Shown: positions 44,665-52,401 of the stretch, in pieces
Layout: each line of letters starts with the position of its first letter
How positions within the stretch are numbered: the first letter of the stretch is position 1
Assembly (NCBI RefSeq): GCF_001375555.1
Contig: NZ_CTDZ01000009.1
Span: 1,171,758-1,235,757, forward strand
Origin: Numidum massiliense
GTDB lineage: Bacteria > Bacillota > Bacilli > Thermoactinomycetales > Novibacillaceae
Length of the DNA: 64,000 bases
Reading direction: 5' to 3'
Made by a program: the position numbers and the translations under genes
The notes under the pieces: generated by a model
Told to the model about the DNA's origin: nothing
Seen by the model: the letters and a program-made list of their open reading frames with translations, nothing else
Database searches by the model: none

Positions 44665-45759
44665 ATGGCACGGATTGTTAATTCACCCGGAAAATATATT
44701 CAAGGTAAAGGCGAATTAGCGAAAATAAAAGACCACCTTGCCGGCGTGGGGAAGTCGCCGCTCGTCATTGCCGACGAGTTTGTGCAGTCGATCACGAAGG
44801 ATATAGTGGAAGGAAGCTATGCTGACAGTGACGCTTCTGTCGCTTTTGAAACGTTCGGCGGCGAATGCTCCAAGCCCGAAATTAATCGGTTGCGCGACGT
44901 TGTAGAAGCGGGTGGTCACGATGTCGTCGTCGGCATCGGCGGTGGGAAGACGCACGATACAGCGAAGGCAGTCGCGTATTACACACACAAACCTGTCGTC
45001 GTCGTACCGACGATCGCTTCGACCGACGCTCCGTGTAGTGCGTTGTCTGTCGTATATACGGAGGACGGTATGTTTGACGAATACTTACTGCTTCCGAAAA
45101 ACCCCGACATCGTGTTAGTCGATACGCAAATCGTCGCTAACGCACCGGCGCGCTTGCTTGTAGCCGGGATCGGCGATGCGTTGGCGACACTGTTTGAGGC
45201 GAGAGCTTGCGAAGCGGCAAACGGTGTGCCGATGGCGGGAGGACAAGTGTCGAAGGCGGCGATGGCGCTAGCTGAACTGTGTTATGACACGTTACTGGAG
45301 GACGGTCTAAAAGCTAAGTTAGCCGTCGAGCAAAACGTCGTCACTGAAGCAGTGGAAAATATCGTCGAAGCGAATACGTATTTGAGCGGTATCGGCTTTG
45401 AAAGCGGTGGTCTCGCAGCAGCGCACGCGATCCACAACGGCTTTACCGTCATCGACGATTGTCATCAGTTGTACCACGGCGAAAAAGTCGCTTTCGGTAC
45501 GCTTGTACAACTGGTGTTGGAGAACAGTCCGCTCGAGGAAATGGACGAAGTGATCGAGTTGTGCCTGGGCTTAGGACTACCCGTCACGTTAGAAGAGATG
45601 GGCATCAAGGAAAATATTGCAGATAAAATGCGCCAAGTGGCTGAAGCATCTTGTGCGGAAGGTGAAACGATTCACAATATGCCATTTCCGGTGACCCCGG
45701 ACGACGTCTACGCGGCAATTCTCACCGCAGATGCATTAGGGCGGCAGTACCGGGCGTAA
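44665..45759 (+). CDS. gldA: glycerol dehydrogenase
   Basis: This 364-residue iron-type, zinc-containing NAD-dependent dehydrogenase oxidises glycerol to dihydroxyacetone. [16 protein letters not shown] is the NAD-binding stretch and zinc ligands lie in [10 protein letters not shown] (Asp), AAHAIHNGF (His) and [10 protein letters not shown] (His). [15 protein letters not shown] is typical of GldA. ATG start with AAAAGGGGAC upstream. Monocistronic. Confidence 0.93.
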   Translation: MARIVNSPGKYIQGKGELAKIKDHLAGVGKSPLVIADEFVQSITKDIVEGSYADSDASVAFETFGGECSKPEINRLRDVVEAGGHDVVVGIGGGKTHDTAKAVAYYTHKPVVVVPTIASTDAPCSALSVVYTEDGMFDEYLLLPKNPDIVLVDTQIVANAPARLLVAGIGDALATLFEARACEAANGVPMAGGQVSKAAMALAELCYDTLLEDGLKAKLAVEQNVVTEAVENIVEANTYLSGIGFESGGLAAAHAIHNGFTVIDDCHQLYHGEKVAFGTLVQLVLENSPLEEMDEVIELCLGLGLPVTLEEMGIKENIADKMRQVAEASCAEGETIHNMPFPVTPDDVYAAILTADALGRQYRA

Positions 45760-45762
45760 GGC

Positions 45763-45796
45763 CACGTACAAACATAGGATCACGTACAAACATAGG
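45763..45796. repeat. 16-bp direct repeat after gldA
   Basis: CACGTACAAACATAGG occurs at 45763-45778 and 45781-45796 (period 18), followed by a partial copy AACAAACATA. It lies just past the gldA stop in a 486-bp gap. Confidence 0.7.
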
Positions 45797-45864
45797 GCCA
45801 AACAAACATACGCTATAAATTCGAAACAGGGCGGAATCGCAGGGACGGAAATGTCCTCCCTGTA

Positions 45865-46048
45865 CATGAGTAAAACTGAGCGAAACCGAGTGAGTGCTCC
45901 CGGCCTTGACCGCAGGGGTCGTCCTCGGTTTTTTGTCGCACATTTTTGTACAAGGCGGTTCTGTCGGCGAGGCGGTCAATACGTTACTAGGCGAGAAAAA
46001 AAACAGACCCGTGCATTCGAGGGATCGACATCATATGGACACGTTCCT
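45865..46048 (+). pseudogene. possible decayed small membrane protein
   Basis: The frame from a GTG at 45894 reads LPALTAGVVLGFLSHIFVQG then GSVGEAVNTLLGEKKNRP, a plausible transmembrane segment plus basic tail, but it starts right after a TGA and has no ribosome site. The overlapping frame from an ATG at 45865 (MSKTERNRVS) could supply an N-terminus if one base were changed near 45893. A small gene inactivated by an indel is possible; chance is the alternative. Confidence 0.3.
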
Positions 46049-46049
46049 T

Positions 46050-46077
46050 AACCCCGTACGTTTGTGCGGGGTTTTTC
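46050..46077 (+). terminator. terminator upstream of the NreBC-like genes
   Basis: AACCCCGTAC (46050-46059) pairs with GTGCGGGGTT (46064-46073, one G-T), followed by TTTCG. Confidence 0.75.
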
Positions 46078-46147
46078 GTCGCAGCGAATGGCACGGCGTG
46101 AACGCGACGTGTAATCGTTACAAATTTATTAATGTTTGTCGTCGGCT

Positions 46148-46169
46148 TTGTGAAACATGACATTCACAA
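46148..46169. promoter_or_regulatory. TTGTGAA-N8-TTCACAA inverted repeat upstream of the kinase gene
   Basis: Perfect 7-bp arms TTGTGAA (46148-46154) and TTCACAA (46163-46169) lie 77 bp before the kinase start. The arms equal those of the Rex redox-repressor operator, but the spacer is 8 rather than 4. Fnr-type sites (TGTGA-N6-TCACA) also differ in spacing. A redox-linked operator is possible. Confidence 0.45.
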
Positions 46170-46245
46170 CTTAAACGTTTAGGAAAGTTGTGATACGATA
46201 AATATACACGACATTTGAACGGGCTAAGGGAAAGGAAGACTTGCT

Positions 46246-47379
46246 GTGGAGATTAGTGGAGAGCGTTTACAGCTAAACGGCGAGGATACGCTGCGGGAAG
46301 GGTGGGGTGACGTTTTCACCCGCATGAGTAACCCGTGGAGTCCCTTATTGAACGTGTTTGCATATATGACCGACGGCATCCTTATTATGAACCACTTCCG
46401 ACAAATCGTCGGGATCAACCGCGCAGCAGAAGAGATGTTAGGTTGGACGAACGAAGACTTACTTAATAGCGTCGCCTTTTGCCAATTGTGCGACGGGGTT
46501 GTGTCGAATCGGGAAGACACGCTGGCGACGTGCTTAAACTGCCAGGTGTTTACAGAGAATTCCCCGTACGTAGAACTGGTACTTAAGGCTAAGGATGGGC
46601 GCGAAGTGACGGTGACGGCGAGTAGTACAATTATGGCAGCCACGGCCGACGTACCAGCTTGTACGATCGTCGCGATCCGCGATATTTCGGCACAAAAGCG
46701 GCAGGCGAAAGCGCGCATGTCTCGTCTGTTATCTAATAAAATGATGCAAACGCTCGAAGAGGAACGGAAGCGCGTCTCGAAAGAGTTACACGACGGGATC
46801 GGACAAAACGTGTTTAGTATGCAAATGATGTTAGATCTGCTACTCTGCCAATTAGACGGTCACCCGTCAGCTGAAATGTGTGGCAACGTGCGGCAGATGA
46901 CGGCGCAAGTGCTCGAAGAAGTACGCAATTTATCGGTCGAACTGCGGCCGTCCATTCTCGACGATTTAGGGTTAATACCGGCGATTCGCTCAACTGTGAA
47001 GCGAATGGAAGCAGCTGCTCCCTTCGAAATGACGTTTACGTATAACCGCAACCGCCGATTGTCAGCCGAGCGAGAGTTGGCGCTGTACCGCATTTTTCAA
47101 GAAGCACTCAATAACGCGTTGAAGTATTCCGAGGCAGAGCACTTCCAAGTCGATGTCTTGTTTGAAGAAGGAGATTGTGCGCCTGTCATGCTAACGGTGA
47201 TCGATGACGGAAAAGGTTTCCTCCCCGATCAGCTCGGGGAAAGCGGACGCGGCTTAGGTCTGTTTAGTATGCGGGAACGAGTGGCCCAATTGAACGGAAA
47301 AATACATATCGACTCACGTGTGGGTGAGGGGACTCACATCCGCGTATGGCTGCCACAAGGAGGAGAGAACTGTGAATAA
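46246..47379 (+). CDS. NreB-like sensor histidine kinase with Cys4 PAS domain
   Basis: This 377-residue soluble kinase has no membrane segment. An N-terminal PAS domain carries four cysteines as C-x2-C-x13-C-x2-C (Cys79, 82, 96, 99), the arrangement expected for an oxygen-labile [4Fe-4S] cluster as in staphylococcal NreB. The HisKA_3 domain has ELHDGIGQN with His182, and the ATPase domain has FQEALNNALKYSEA, DDGKGF and GLGLFSMRER. GTG start after AAAGGAAG. It overlaps the response-regulator gene by 8 bp, so the pair is translated together. Predicted to signal low oxygen. Confidence 0.88.
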   Translation: MEISGERLQLNGEDTLREGWGDVFTRMSNPWSPLLNVFAYMTDGILIMNHFRQIVGINRAAEEMLGWTNEDLLNSVAFCQLCDGVVSNREDTLATCLNCQVFTENSPYVELVLKAKDGREVTVTASSTIMAATADVPACTIVAIRDISAQKRQAKARMSRLLSNKMMQTLEEERKRVSKELHDGIGQNVFSMQMMLDLLLCQLDGHPSAEMCGNVRQMTAQVLEEVRNLSVELRPSILDDLGLIPAIRSTVKRMEAAAPFEMTFTYNRNRRLSAERELALYRIFQEALNNALKYSEAEHFQVDVLFEEGDCAPVMLTVIDDGKGFLPDQLGESGRGLGLFSMRERVAQLNGKIHIDSRVGEGTHIRVWLPQGGENCE

Positions 47380-48055
47380 GATCCGCGTGTTAATCGCCGA
47401 CGATCATGCGATCGTACGCTCCGGCGTCAACATGTTACTGTCATCGCAACCTGACATTGTCGTCGTCGGCGAAGCGAGCGATGGGCGGGAAGCGGTGCAG
47501 AAGGCGCTAGAGTTGCAACCGGATGTCGTGATGATGGATTTAAGTATGCCGCCGGGCCTCGACGGCATTGCGGCGACGACCGAACTGAAAAAAGAGGCAC
47601 CCGACATACACGTCCTCGTATTGACGATGTACGACGACGAAGAGTATTTGTTTCGCGTATTAAATGCAGGGGCGTCGGGATACATTATAAAAAACGCACA
47701 CGACTCGGAGCTCGTCGCTGCCGTTCGCGCCGTTTACGAAGGGCAGGCGTACTTGTACCCGACAGCGGCTAAACGATTAGTGGAGAGCTTTCTCCACCGG
47801 GTCGAAGAAGGGGAAAACGTCGATATTTACCACCTGCTGACAGACCGCGAACGGGAAGTACTCACCTTGATCGCTAAAGGTTACGGCAATAAGGAAATGG
47901 CGGAACAACTGTTTATTAGTGTGAAGACGGTGGAGAGCCACAAAGCGCGCGTCATGAATAAACTCGGCTTGTACACGCGCCACGAACTCGTCGATTACGC
48001 CATCAGAAAAGGATTGCTCGATTTAGAATACAGTCGCGAGGGGACGATTAGCTAA
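47372..48055 (+). CDS. NreC-like response regulator (NarL/LuxR type)
   Basis: This 227-residue regulator has a receiver domain with acidic pair ADDH, phospho-acceptor Asp56 (VVMMDLSMP), conserved Thr/Lys region (LTMYDDEEY, YIIKNAHDSE), and a C-terminal LuxR helix-turn-helix (LTDREREVLTLIAKGYGNKE with SVKTVESHKARVMNKLGL). The GTG at 47372 has AGGAGGAGAG upstream and overlaps the kinase stop. Related NreC proteins bind TAGGGN4CCCTA boxes; similar boxes occur here at 42254 and 49207-49241. Confidence 0.88.
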   Translation: MNKIRVLIADDHAIVRSGVNMLLSSQPDIVVVGEASDGREAVQKALELQPDVVMMDLSMPPGLDGIAATTELKKEAPDIHVLVLTMYDDEEYLFRVLNAGASGYIIKNAHDSELVAAVRAVYEGQAYLYPTAAKRLVESFLHRVEEGENVDIYHLLTDREREVLTLIAKGYGNKEMAEQLFISVKTVESHKARVMNKLGLYTRHELVDYAIRKGLLDLEYSREGTIS

Positions 48056-48151
48056 AGCGGCTAGCTTAAGGAGGCTAGCGAAGGCGGCGACTTGCGAATG
48101 AACTTCGCAGTGGTGCGATGGCAGCAAAAAAGAATAATGTACACCTTAACG

Positions 48152-48181
48152 ACTCCGCACGGACAAGGTGCGGAGTTTTTT
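48152..48181 (+). terminator. terminator after the NreC-like gene
   Basis: ACTCCGCAC (48152-48160) pairs with GTGCGGAGT (48168-48176), then a T-run to 48181. It lies between this gene and the convergent ywiC-like gene. Confidence 0.9.
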
Positions 48182-48185
48182 GCTC

Positions 48186-48914
48186 TTACGATAACGACGT
48201 CAATCCGAACAGCAGGATGAAAAAGACGATGCCATTAGCGATCTCGATCAGACCAATTTTTAGCGGTGCTAACCGTTTCCCGCGTGGGGTGAACCAATCT
48301 TTCACAGTCCCCGGCAAGTAGGCCCACGCGACCGTTCCGTATCCCGTAAGGAGCGGAAGTGCGAGTAGTACGGCGTGAAAGATGTGCGACTTTTTACGAA
48401 AGGTGTCGTTTTTGCGCTCCCGAATGAGCGATTTCACATAAAAAGACGTCCCGACGAAATACAAGGTGACGATCGCGAATAGCTGCCAAGCTTGCCCCGT
48501 CAGTGCCCCGCGGCCGACTGTGTACGCCGCGACACTCCCGAGGGAGAAAATAGCGACGCCGCAGATGTCGTTTAGCATGTGGCGTTCATTTTTTTTCCGC
48601 AAAAAGGTCAAGTTGACGGCAAAGCAAGGGAGGGCGACGACAGTTAACCATAACAGCTCCGGGAAAAACGCGACGACCGGTAAGGCAAAGGCGAGGCCGA
48701 TCGCCGTATAGGAGAGTGCCCACGGACGCATCTCTCGCACGAGGCTCGAATTGCGCAACTGGGCGAGCCACGGCGTCATACTCAAATATATGAAAAACCA
48801 ACCGATGAATAAGGGCAGATGGATCCACTTCGGACCGGAAAAAGCCATTCCTAACACGTACGGGAGCAAGAACATCATCCACGTGCCGTGTTCTTTCGGC
48901 AAAACGAGCTTCAC
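48186..48914 (-). CDS. ywiC: YwiC-like membrane protein
   Basis: This 242-residue polytopic protein of the YwiC family has about seven or eight spans. It begins with the family signature KLVLPKEHGTWMMFLLPYVLG, followed by LTFLRKKNERHMLNDICG. The GTG at 48914 is chosen because GAGGAGAGAA precedes it; the listed longer N-terminus lacks a ribosome site. In B. subtilis ywiC lies beside the narK-fnr-narGHJI anaerobic locus. Here it is next to an NreBC-like pair and an oxidase, again a respiratory setting. Function unknown. Confidence 0.85.
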   Translation of the reverse strand: MKLVLPKEHGTWMMFLLPYVLGMAFSGPKWIHLPLFIGWFFIYLSMTPWLAQLRNSSLVREMRPWALSYTAIGLAFALPVVAFFPELLWLTVVALPCFAVNLTFLRKKNERHMLNDICGVAIFSLGSVAAYTVGRGALTGQAWQLFAIVTLYFVGTSFYVKSLIRERKNDTFRKKSHIFHAVLLALPLLTGYGTVAWAYLPGTVKDWFTPRGKRLAPLKIGLIEIANGIVFFILLFGLTSLS

Positions 48915-49206
48915 TAGTATTCTCTCCTCTATTTGCGCGATTTGCGCGCACCGTATGTGCGCGTCCGCTTTTTTATCGTATAACACCTCCTTCATTATAA
49001 GCGAAACAAGGTGCGCGTTGTCTATGACACACGTCACAGAGGTGAAAAAACGCGTACAATACGTTTACAAGCCAAACAAAGCGTTCACGATGACGGGCAA
49101 ACGGTTGTAAAATTTATGCAATAAAACGGGCTAAATCAATCAAACCGCAACACATAACATCACTCGTTAACAAACAATCACAGCAATTTATACTAGAAAT
49201 TAGAGT

Positions 49207-49272
49207 TAGGGAAATCCCCGCATGTTATAAGGGGATTCCCCGATAGGCACCTGGCGTCCATTCACTTATGAT
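49207..49272 (+). promoter_or_regulatory. promoter with two NreC-box-like palindromes before the oxidase operon
   Basis: Box 1 is TAGGG-AAAT-CCCC (49207-49219), box 2 is AGGG-GATT-CCCC (49230-49241); their centres are 22 bp apart, two helical turns. A -10 TATGAT (49267-49272) starts 31.5 bp after the centre of box 2, and no -35 is visible. The predicted start site is about 20 nt before the first oxidase gene. Box sequence and spacing match the promoter at 42254-42296. The rest of the 384-bp divergent gap toward ywiC shows no other gene. Confidence 0.6.
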
Positions 49273-49298
49273 GAAGCTAAACATCAGGAGGTGAGAGC

Positions 49299-49472
49299 AT
49301 GGCGGAATTATCGCGAAGGGATGAAACGGTCCGTACAGAGCGCGCACATACGCAACAGACGGAGGAAGAGGAACATTCGTTCAAAGGCACGTTCGTCTCC
49401 GTGTTAATGGTCGGTGGCGTCATCATTGTCTCTTGGTTTGCCGTGTTCTTTCTATTTTTGTCACGTCAGTAG
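49299..49472 (+). CDS. small cytochrome oxidase subunit (subunit IIa/CbaD-like), 57 residues
   Basis: 57 residues: a charged N-terminal part (AELSRRDETVRTERAHTQQT, EEEEHSFKG) and one C-terminal membrane span (VSVLMVGGVIIVSWFAVFFLF). This layout and the position directly before subunit II match the small subunit IIa of ba3-type oxidases. ATG after CAGGAGGTGAGA; 18 bp before the next gene. It is the first gene after the boxed promoter. Confidence 0.75.
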   Translation: MAELSRRDETVRTERAHTQQTEEEEHSFKGTFVSVLMVGGVIIVSWFAVFFLFLSRQ

Positions 49473-49490
49473 GACGAGGGGGAATAAAAC

Positions 49491-49958
49491 ATGCATTTGC
49501 ATCGCTATGAACGTATTTGGCTGACCATCGGTAGTGTCACGTTAGCCGTTTTTTTAGCCATTTTAGCTTTTCAATCGTTTGCACTCGGCATGGGGCCGCC
49601 AAGTAACACGGAGGTGATCGATGCGAAGGCGGTCGAAACGACGCCGCCGTTCGATCAACCGGGGATACACAAAATAGGAGATAAACAATACGAGGCGGTC
49701 ATCGTCGGACTCGCCTTCGGCTACAACCCGAACGAGATTAAGATCCCCGCTGGCTCGACAGTCCATTTTACGATGACGAGTAAAGACGTCGTCCACGGCT
49801 TTCAAATTGCCGGCACGAACGTTAACGCGATGTTGACACCAGGGTATATTAGTAAAATTAGCCACACGTTCAAAAAACCCGGCGAATATCTCATTTTATG
49901 TAACGAGTATTGCGGGACTGGCCACCAAGTCATGATGGCGAAAGTGATCGTACAATGA
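49491..49958 (+). CDS. cbaB: cytochrome c oxidase subunit II, ba3 type
   Basis: 155 residues: one N-terminal membrane anchor (WLTIGSVTLAVFLAILAF, about 10-28) and an outward CuA domain. The CuA ligands are complete: His102, Cys137, Cys141, His145 and Met148 (CNEYCGTGHQVMM). One transmembrane span rather than two, and the short length, are typical of the B-family (ba3) oxidases. It accepts electrons from a cytochrome c-like donor. ATG after GAGGGGGAAT. Confidence 0.92.
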   Translation: MHLHRYERIWLTIGSVTLAVFLAILAFQSFALGMGPPSNTEVIDAKAVETTPPFDQPGIHKIGDKQYEAVIVGLAFGYNPNEIKIPAGSTVHFTMTSKDVVHGFQIAGTNVNAMLTPGYISKISHTFKKPGEYLILCNEYCGTGHQVMMAKVIVQ

Positions 49959-49980
49959 GCAATGTTGGAGGGAAGAGGTC

Positions 49981-51651
49981 ATGAGAGACTCAGTACAGTC
50001 GAGTGAGCAGTTTCAAGGGTTTGAACGTCAGGACGCGCGCCTCGGTAGCGCACACCTCGTCGTCGCCTTCACTGCATTGTTAATCGGCGGCATCTGTGGT
50101 TTATTGCAAGCGCTAGACCAAGGCGGAATGGTCAATATGCCGTCCTGGATCGGCTACTACCAGTTGTTGACCGCTCACGGCGTCTTGTTAGCACTCGTAA
50201 CGACGACATTTTTCATTATCGGTTTTATTTACGCCGGATTAGCGCGCGTTTTAGGAGGAAAGCTCATCCCAGCGACGCGGCGTTACGGCTGGATCGGCTT
50301 CGTTTTAATGACGGTCGGCACGATCATGGCGACGGTGATGATTCTCGCGAACAAAGCGACGGTATTGTACACGTTTTACGCCCCGATGCAGGCGTCGCCG
50401 TGGTTTTACATCGGCTTGGCCCTACTTGTCGTCGGATCGTGGAGTAGTGGCATCGGCGTGTTTTTGAACTATCGGCATTATCGCCACACGCATCCAGGTA
50501 AAACGTCTCCCTTGCTTTCATTTATGGCTGTGGCGACGTTCATTATGTGGTTCGTCGCTTCCATTGGCGTGGCGATCGAAGTGGTCGTACAACTTATCCC
50601 GTGGTCGTTCGGTTGGGTTGAAACGGTTAACGTCTTGCTCAGTCGTACGCTGTTCTGGTTTTTCGGTCACCCGCTCGTCTATTTTTGGTTGTTGCCGGCG
50701 TACATGATTTGGTACGTCTGTCTCCCCAAAATTGTCGGCGGCAAAATTTTCAGTGACGCGTTGGCACGGCTCGCGTTCGTATTGTTCATTATGTTTTCCA
50801 TTCCGGTCGGTTTTCACCACCAGCTAACTGAACCGGGTGTGGCACAAGGTTGGAAGTTCCTGCAAGTGTCTCTGACGATGGCCGTTGTCGTGCCGTCGCT
50901 AATGACCGCCTTTTCGATGTTCGCGACGTTCGAAAGTGTCGGACGGGCAAAAGGGGCGCGTGGCCTATTCGGTTGGTTGAAGGTGTTGCCGTGGAACGAT
51001 GTGCGCTTCTTGGCGCCGTTTATCGCGATGCTCCTGTTTATTCCCGGGGGTGCCGGCGGAATTATTAACGCTAGTAACCAGATGAACCAAGTCGTGCACA
51101 ACACGATGTTCATTACCGGGCACTTCCACTTAGCAGTCGCTACGACGGTACTGCTCACATTTTTCGGAGCAGCTTACTGGCTCATTCCGGCGCTGACAAA
51201 CCGCCGCTTGACGCCAGCGATCAACAAGCTCGGCATCGTGCAGACGATCTTGTGGACGGTCGGGATGTTGATCATGTCCGGGGCGATGCACATCGTCGGC
51301 TTACTCGGGGCACCGCGGCGCACGTCGTTTACCGATTACCAAGGATCCGCTGTCGCGGCCGACTGGGTACCGTACAAAATAGCGATGGGCGTTGGCGGAG
51401 CGATTCTGTTCGTCGCTATCATCTTGATGGTGTACATCGTTATTCACCTGTTTTTGTTTGCGCCGAAAGGAAAGACCGACTTTGTCGTCAGTGAAGTCGC
51501 AGAAGGCGCGCAAAAGACGCCGATGTGGTTGGAACACTGGCCCGTTTGGGTTGGTCTGATCGCAACGTTAATCCTCATTGCGTATGTCAGTCCAGTCATC
51601 CACATTATTGAACAATCGCCGCCAGGCTCGCTCCCGTTTGTGACGTGGTAA
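49981..51651 (+). CDS. cbaA: cytochrome c oxidase subunit I, b(a/o)3 type
   Basis: 556 residues, about 13 membrane spans. Haem and CuB ligands are seen in LTAHGVLLAL, WFFGHPLVYFWLLPAYM (CuB His and Tyr-region), PVGFHHQL and ITGHFHLAVAT. The K-channel pattern and absence of the D-channel Glu motif place it in the B family of haem-copper oxidases, which have high oxygen affinity. It pumps protons while reducing oxygen. ATG after GGAGGGAAGAGG. Together with cbaB and the small subunit it forms one operon behind the boxed promoter. Confidence 0.93.
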   Translation: MRDSVQSSEQFQGFERQDARLGSAHLVVAFTALLIGGICGLLQALDQGGMVNMPSWIGYYQLLTAHGVLLALVTTTFFIIGFIYAGLARVLGGKLIPATRRYGWIGFVLMTVGTIMATVMILANKATVLYTFYAPMQASPWFYIGLALLVVGSWSSGIGVFLNYRHYRHTHPGKTSPLLSFMAVATFIMWFVASIGVAIEVVVQLIPWSFGWVETVNVLLSRTLFWFFGHPLVYFWLLPAYMIWYVCLPKIVGGKIFSDALARLAFVLFIMFSIPVGFHHQLTEPGVAQGWKFLQVSLTMAVVVPSLMTAFSMFATFESVGRAKGARGLFGWLKVLPWNDVRFLAPFIAMLLFIPGGAGGIINASNQMNQVVHNTMFITGHFHLAVATTVLLTFFGAAYWLIPALTNRRLTPAINKLGIVQTILWTVGMLIMSGAMHIVGLLGAPRRTSFTDYQGSAVAADWVPYKIAMGVGGAILFVAIILMVYIVIHLFLFAPKGKTDFVVSEVAEGAQKTPMWLEHWPVWVGLIATLILIAYVSPVIHIIEQSPPGSLPFVTW

Positions 51652-51679
51652 GTGTCTCGCCGCTCGCTCATCGGGCGCA

Positions 51680-51758
51680 GTAGAAAAAAGGTGCTGGATC
51701 AGGCATGGCAGTTTGACGAAGGTTTAACTGCTCGCTTGATTTTCAGCACCTTTTCTAC
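51680..51758. repeat. 79-bp imperfect inverted repeat after the oxidase operon
   Basis: GTAGAAAAAAGGTGCTG at the left matches CAGCACCTTTTCTAC at the right, and inner arms GATCAGGC..GGCAGTT and AACTGCT..GCTTGATT continue the pairing, giving about 30 paired bases per arm with small bulges. It can act as a transcription terminator (TTTTCT on the plus strand) but is much longer than needed; a miniature inverted-repeat element or a structured leader of the downstream moaC gene are alternatives. Confidence 0.65.
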
Positions 51759-51826
51759 TACTCTCTAAAAGAGGATGCCGTCTTTAGGCAACTCGACTGT
51801 AAGATTTTTTGGGAGGTTATTGGCGG

Positions 51827-52333
51827 ATGGCAGACGAACAACTGACCCACTTTAATCGTCAACAGCGAGCGAAGATGGTCGATGTTTCCCATAAACAGAC
51901 GACGAAGCGCGTTGCAGTAGCCAAAAGCCGCGTGACGATGGCTCCGGCGACGCTGAAGCGCGTGCAAGATGGGACGATGGGTAAAGGGGATGTGCTCGCC
52001 GTCGCGCAAGTAGCGGGGATTATGGCGGCCAAACAGACGTCAGAGCTCGTTCCGATGTGCCACCCGCTGCCGCTCACTGGGGTCGATATTTTCTTTGACA
52101 CGACTGCAGACGACGCCATCGCCATCGAAGCGCAAGTGAAGACGGTCGGCGTCACCGGGGTGGAAATGGAAGCTCTTACGGCAGCGAGTGTCGCCGCACT
52201 CACCATTTACGATATGTGTAAAGCGATTGACAAGGAGATGACGCTCGGTCCGACATACGTGGCAGCCAAATCGGGTGGAAAAAGCGGCGACTACGTGCGC
52301 GAACAACCAGTCGACGTACCCGATGTACGGTGA
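51827..52333 (+). CDS. moaC: cyclic pyranopterin monophosphate synthase MoaC
   Basis: This 168-residue enzyme works with MoaA in the first step of molybdenum cofactor synthesis, GTP to c[17 protein letters not shown] near residue 17, [22 protein letters not shown] and [22 protein letters not shown], with the catalytic KSGGKSG at the end. The quoted stretches are the diagnostic ones. ATG at 51827 after GGGAGGTTATTGG. Confidence 0.94.
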   Translation: MADEQLTHFNRQQRAKMVDVSHKQTTKRVAVAKSRVTMAPATLKRVQDGTMGKGDVLAVAQVAGIMAAKQTSELVPMCHPLPLTGVDIFFDTTADDAIAIEAQVKTVGVTGVEMEALTAASVAALTIYDMCKAIDKEMTLGPTYVAAKSGGKSGDYVREQPVDVPDVR

Positions 52334-52401
52334 TAGTCCGCGACTTTAGCTTGTGAAAATTGTAATAGACATAGTTTCAGTACGAACAGGAGGCTTTACT
52401 C

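Noticed and set aside
46149-46168. Fnr box
   Set aside because: Arms TGTGA and TCACA are present but separated by 10 bp instead of 6, so it is kept only as an inverted repeat.
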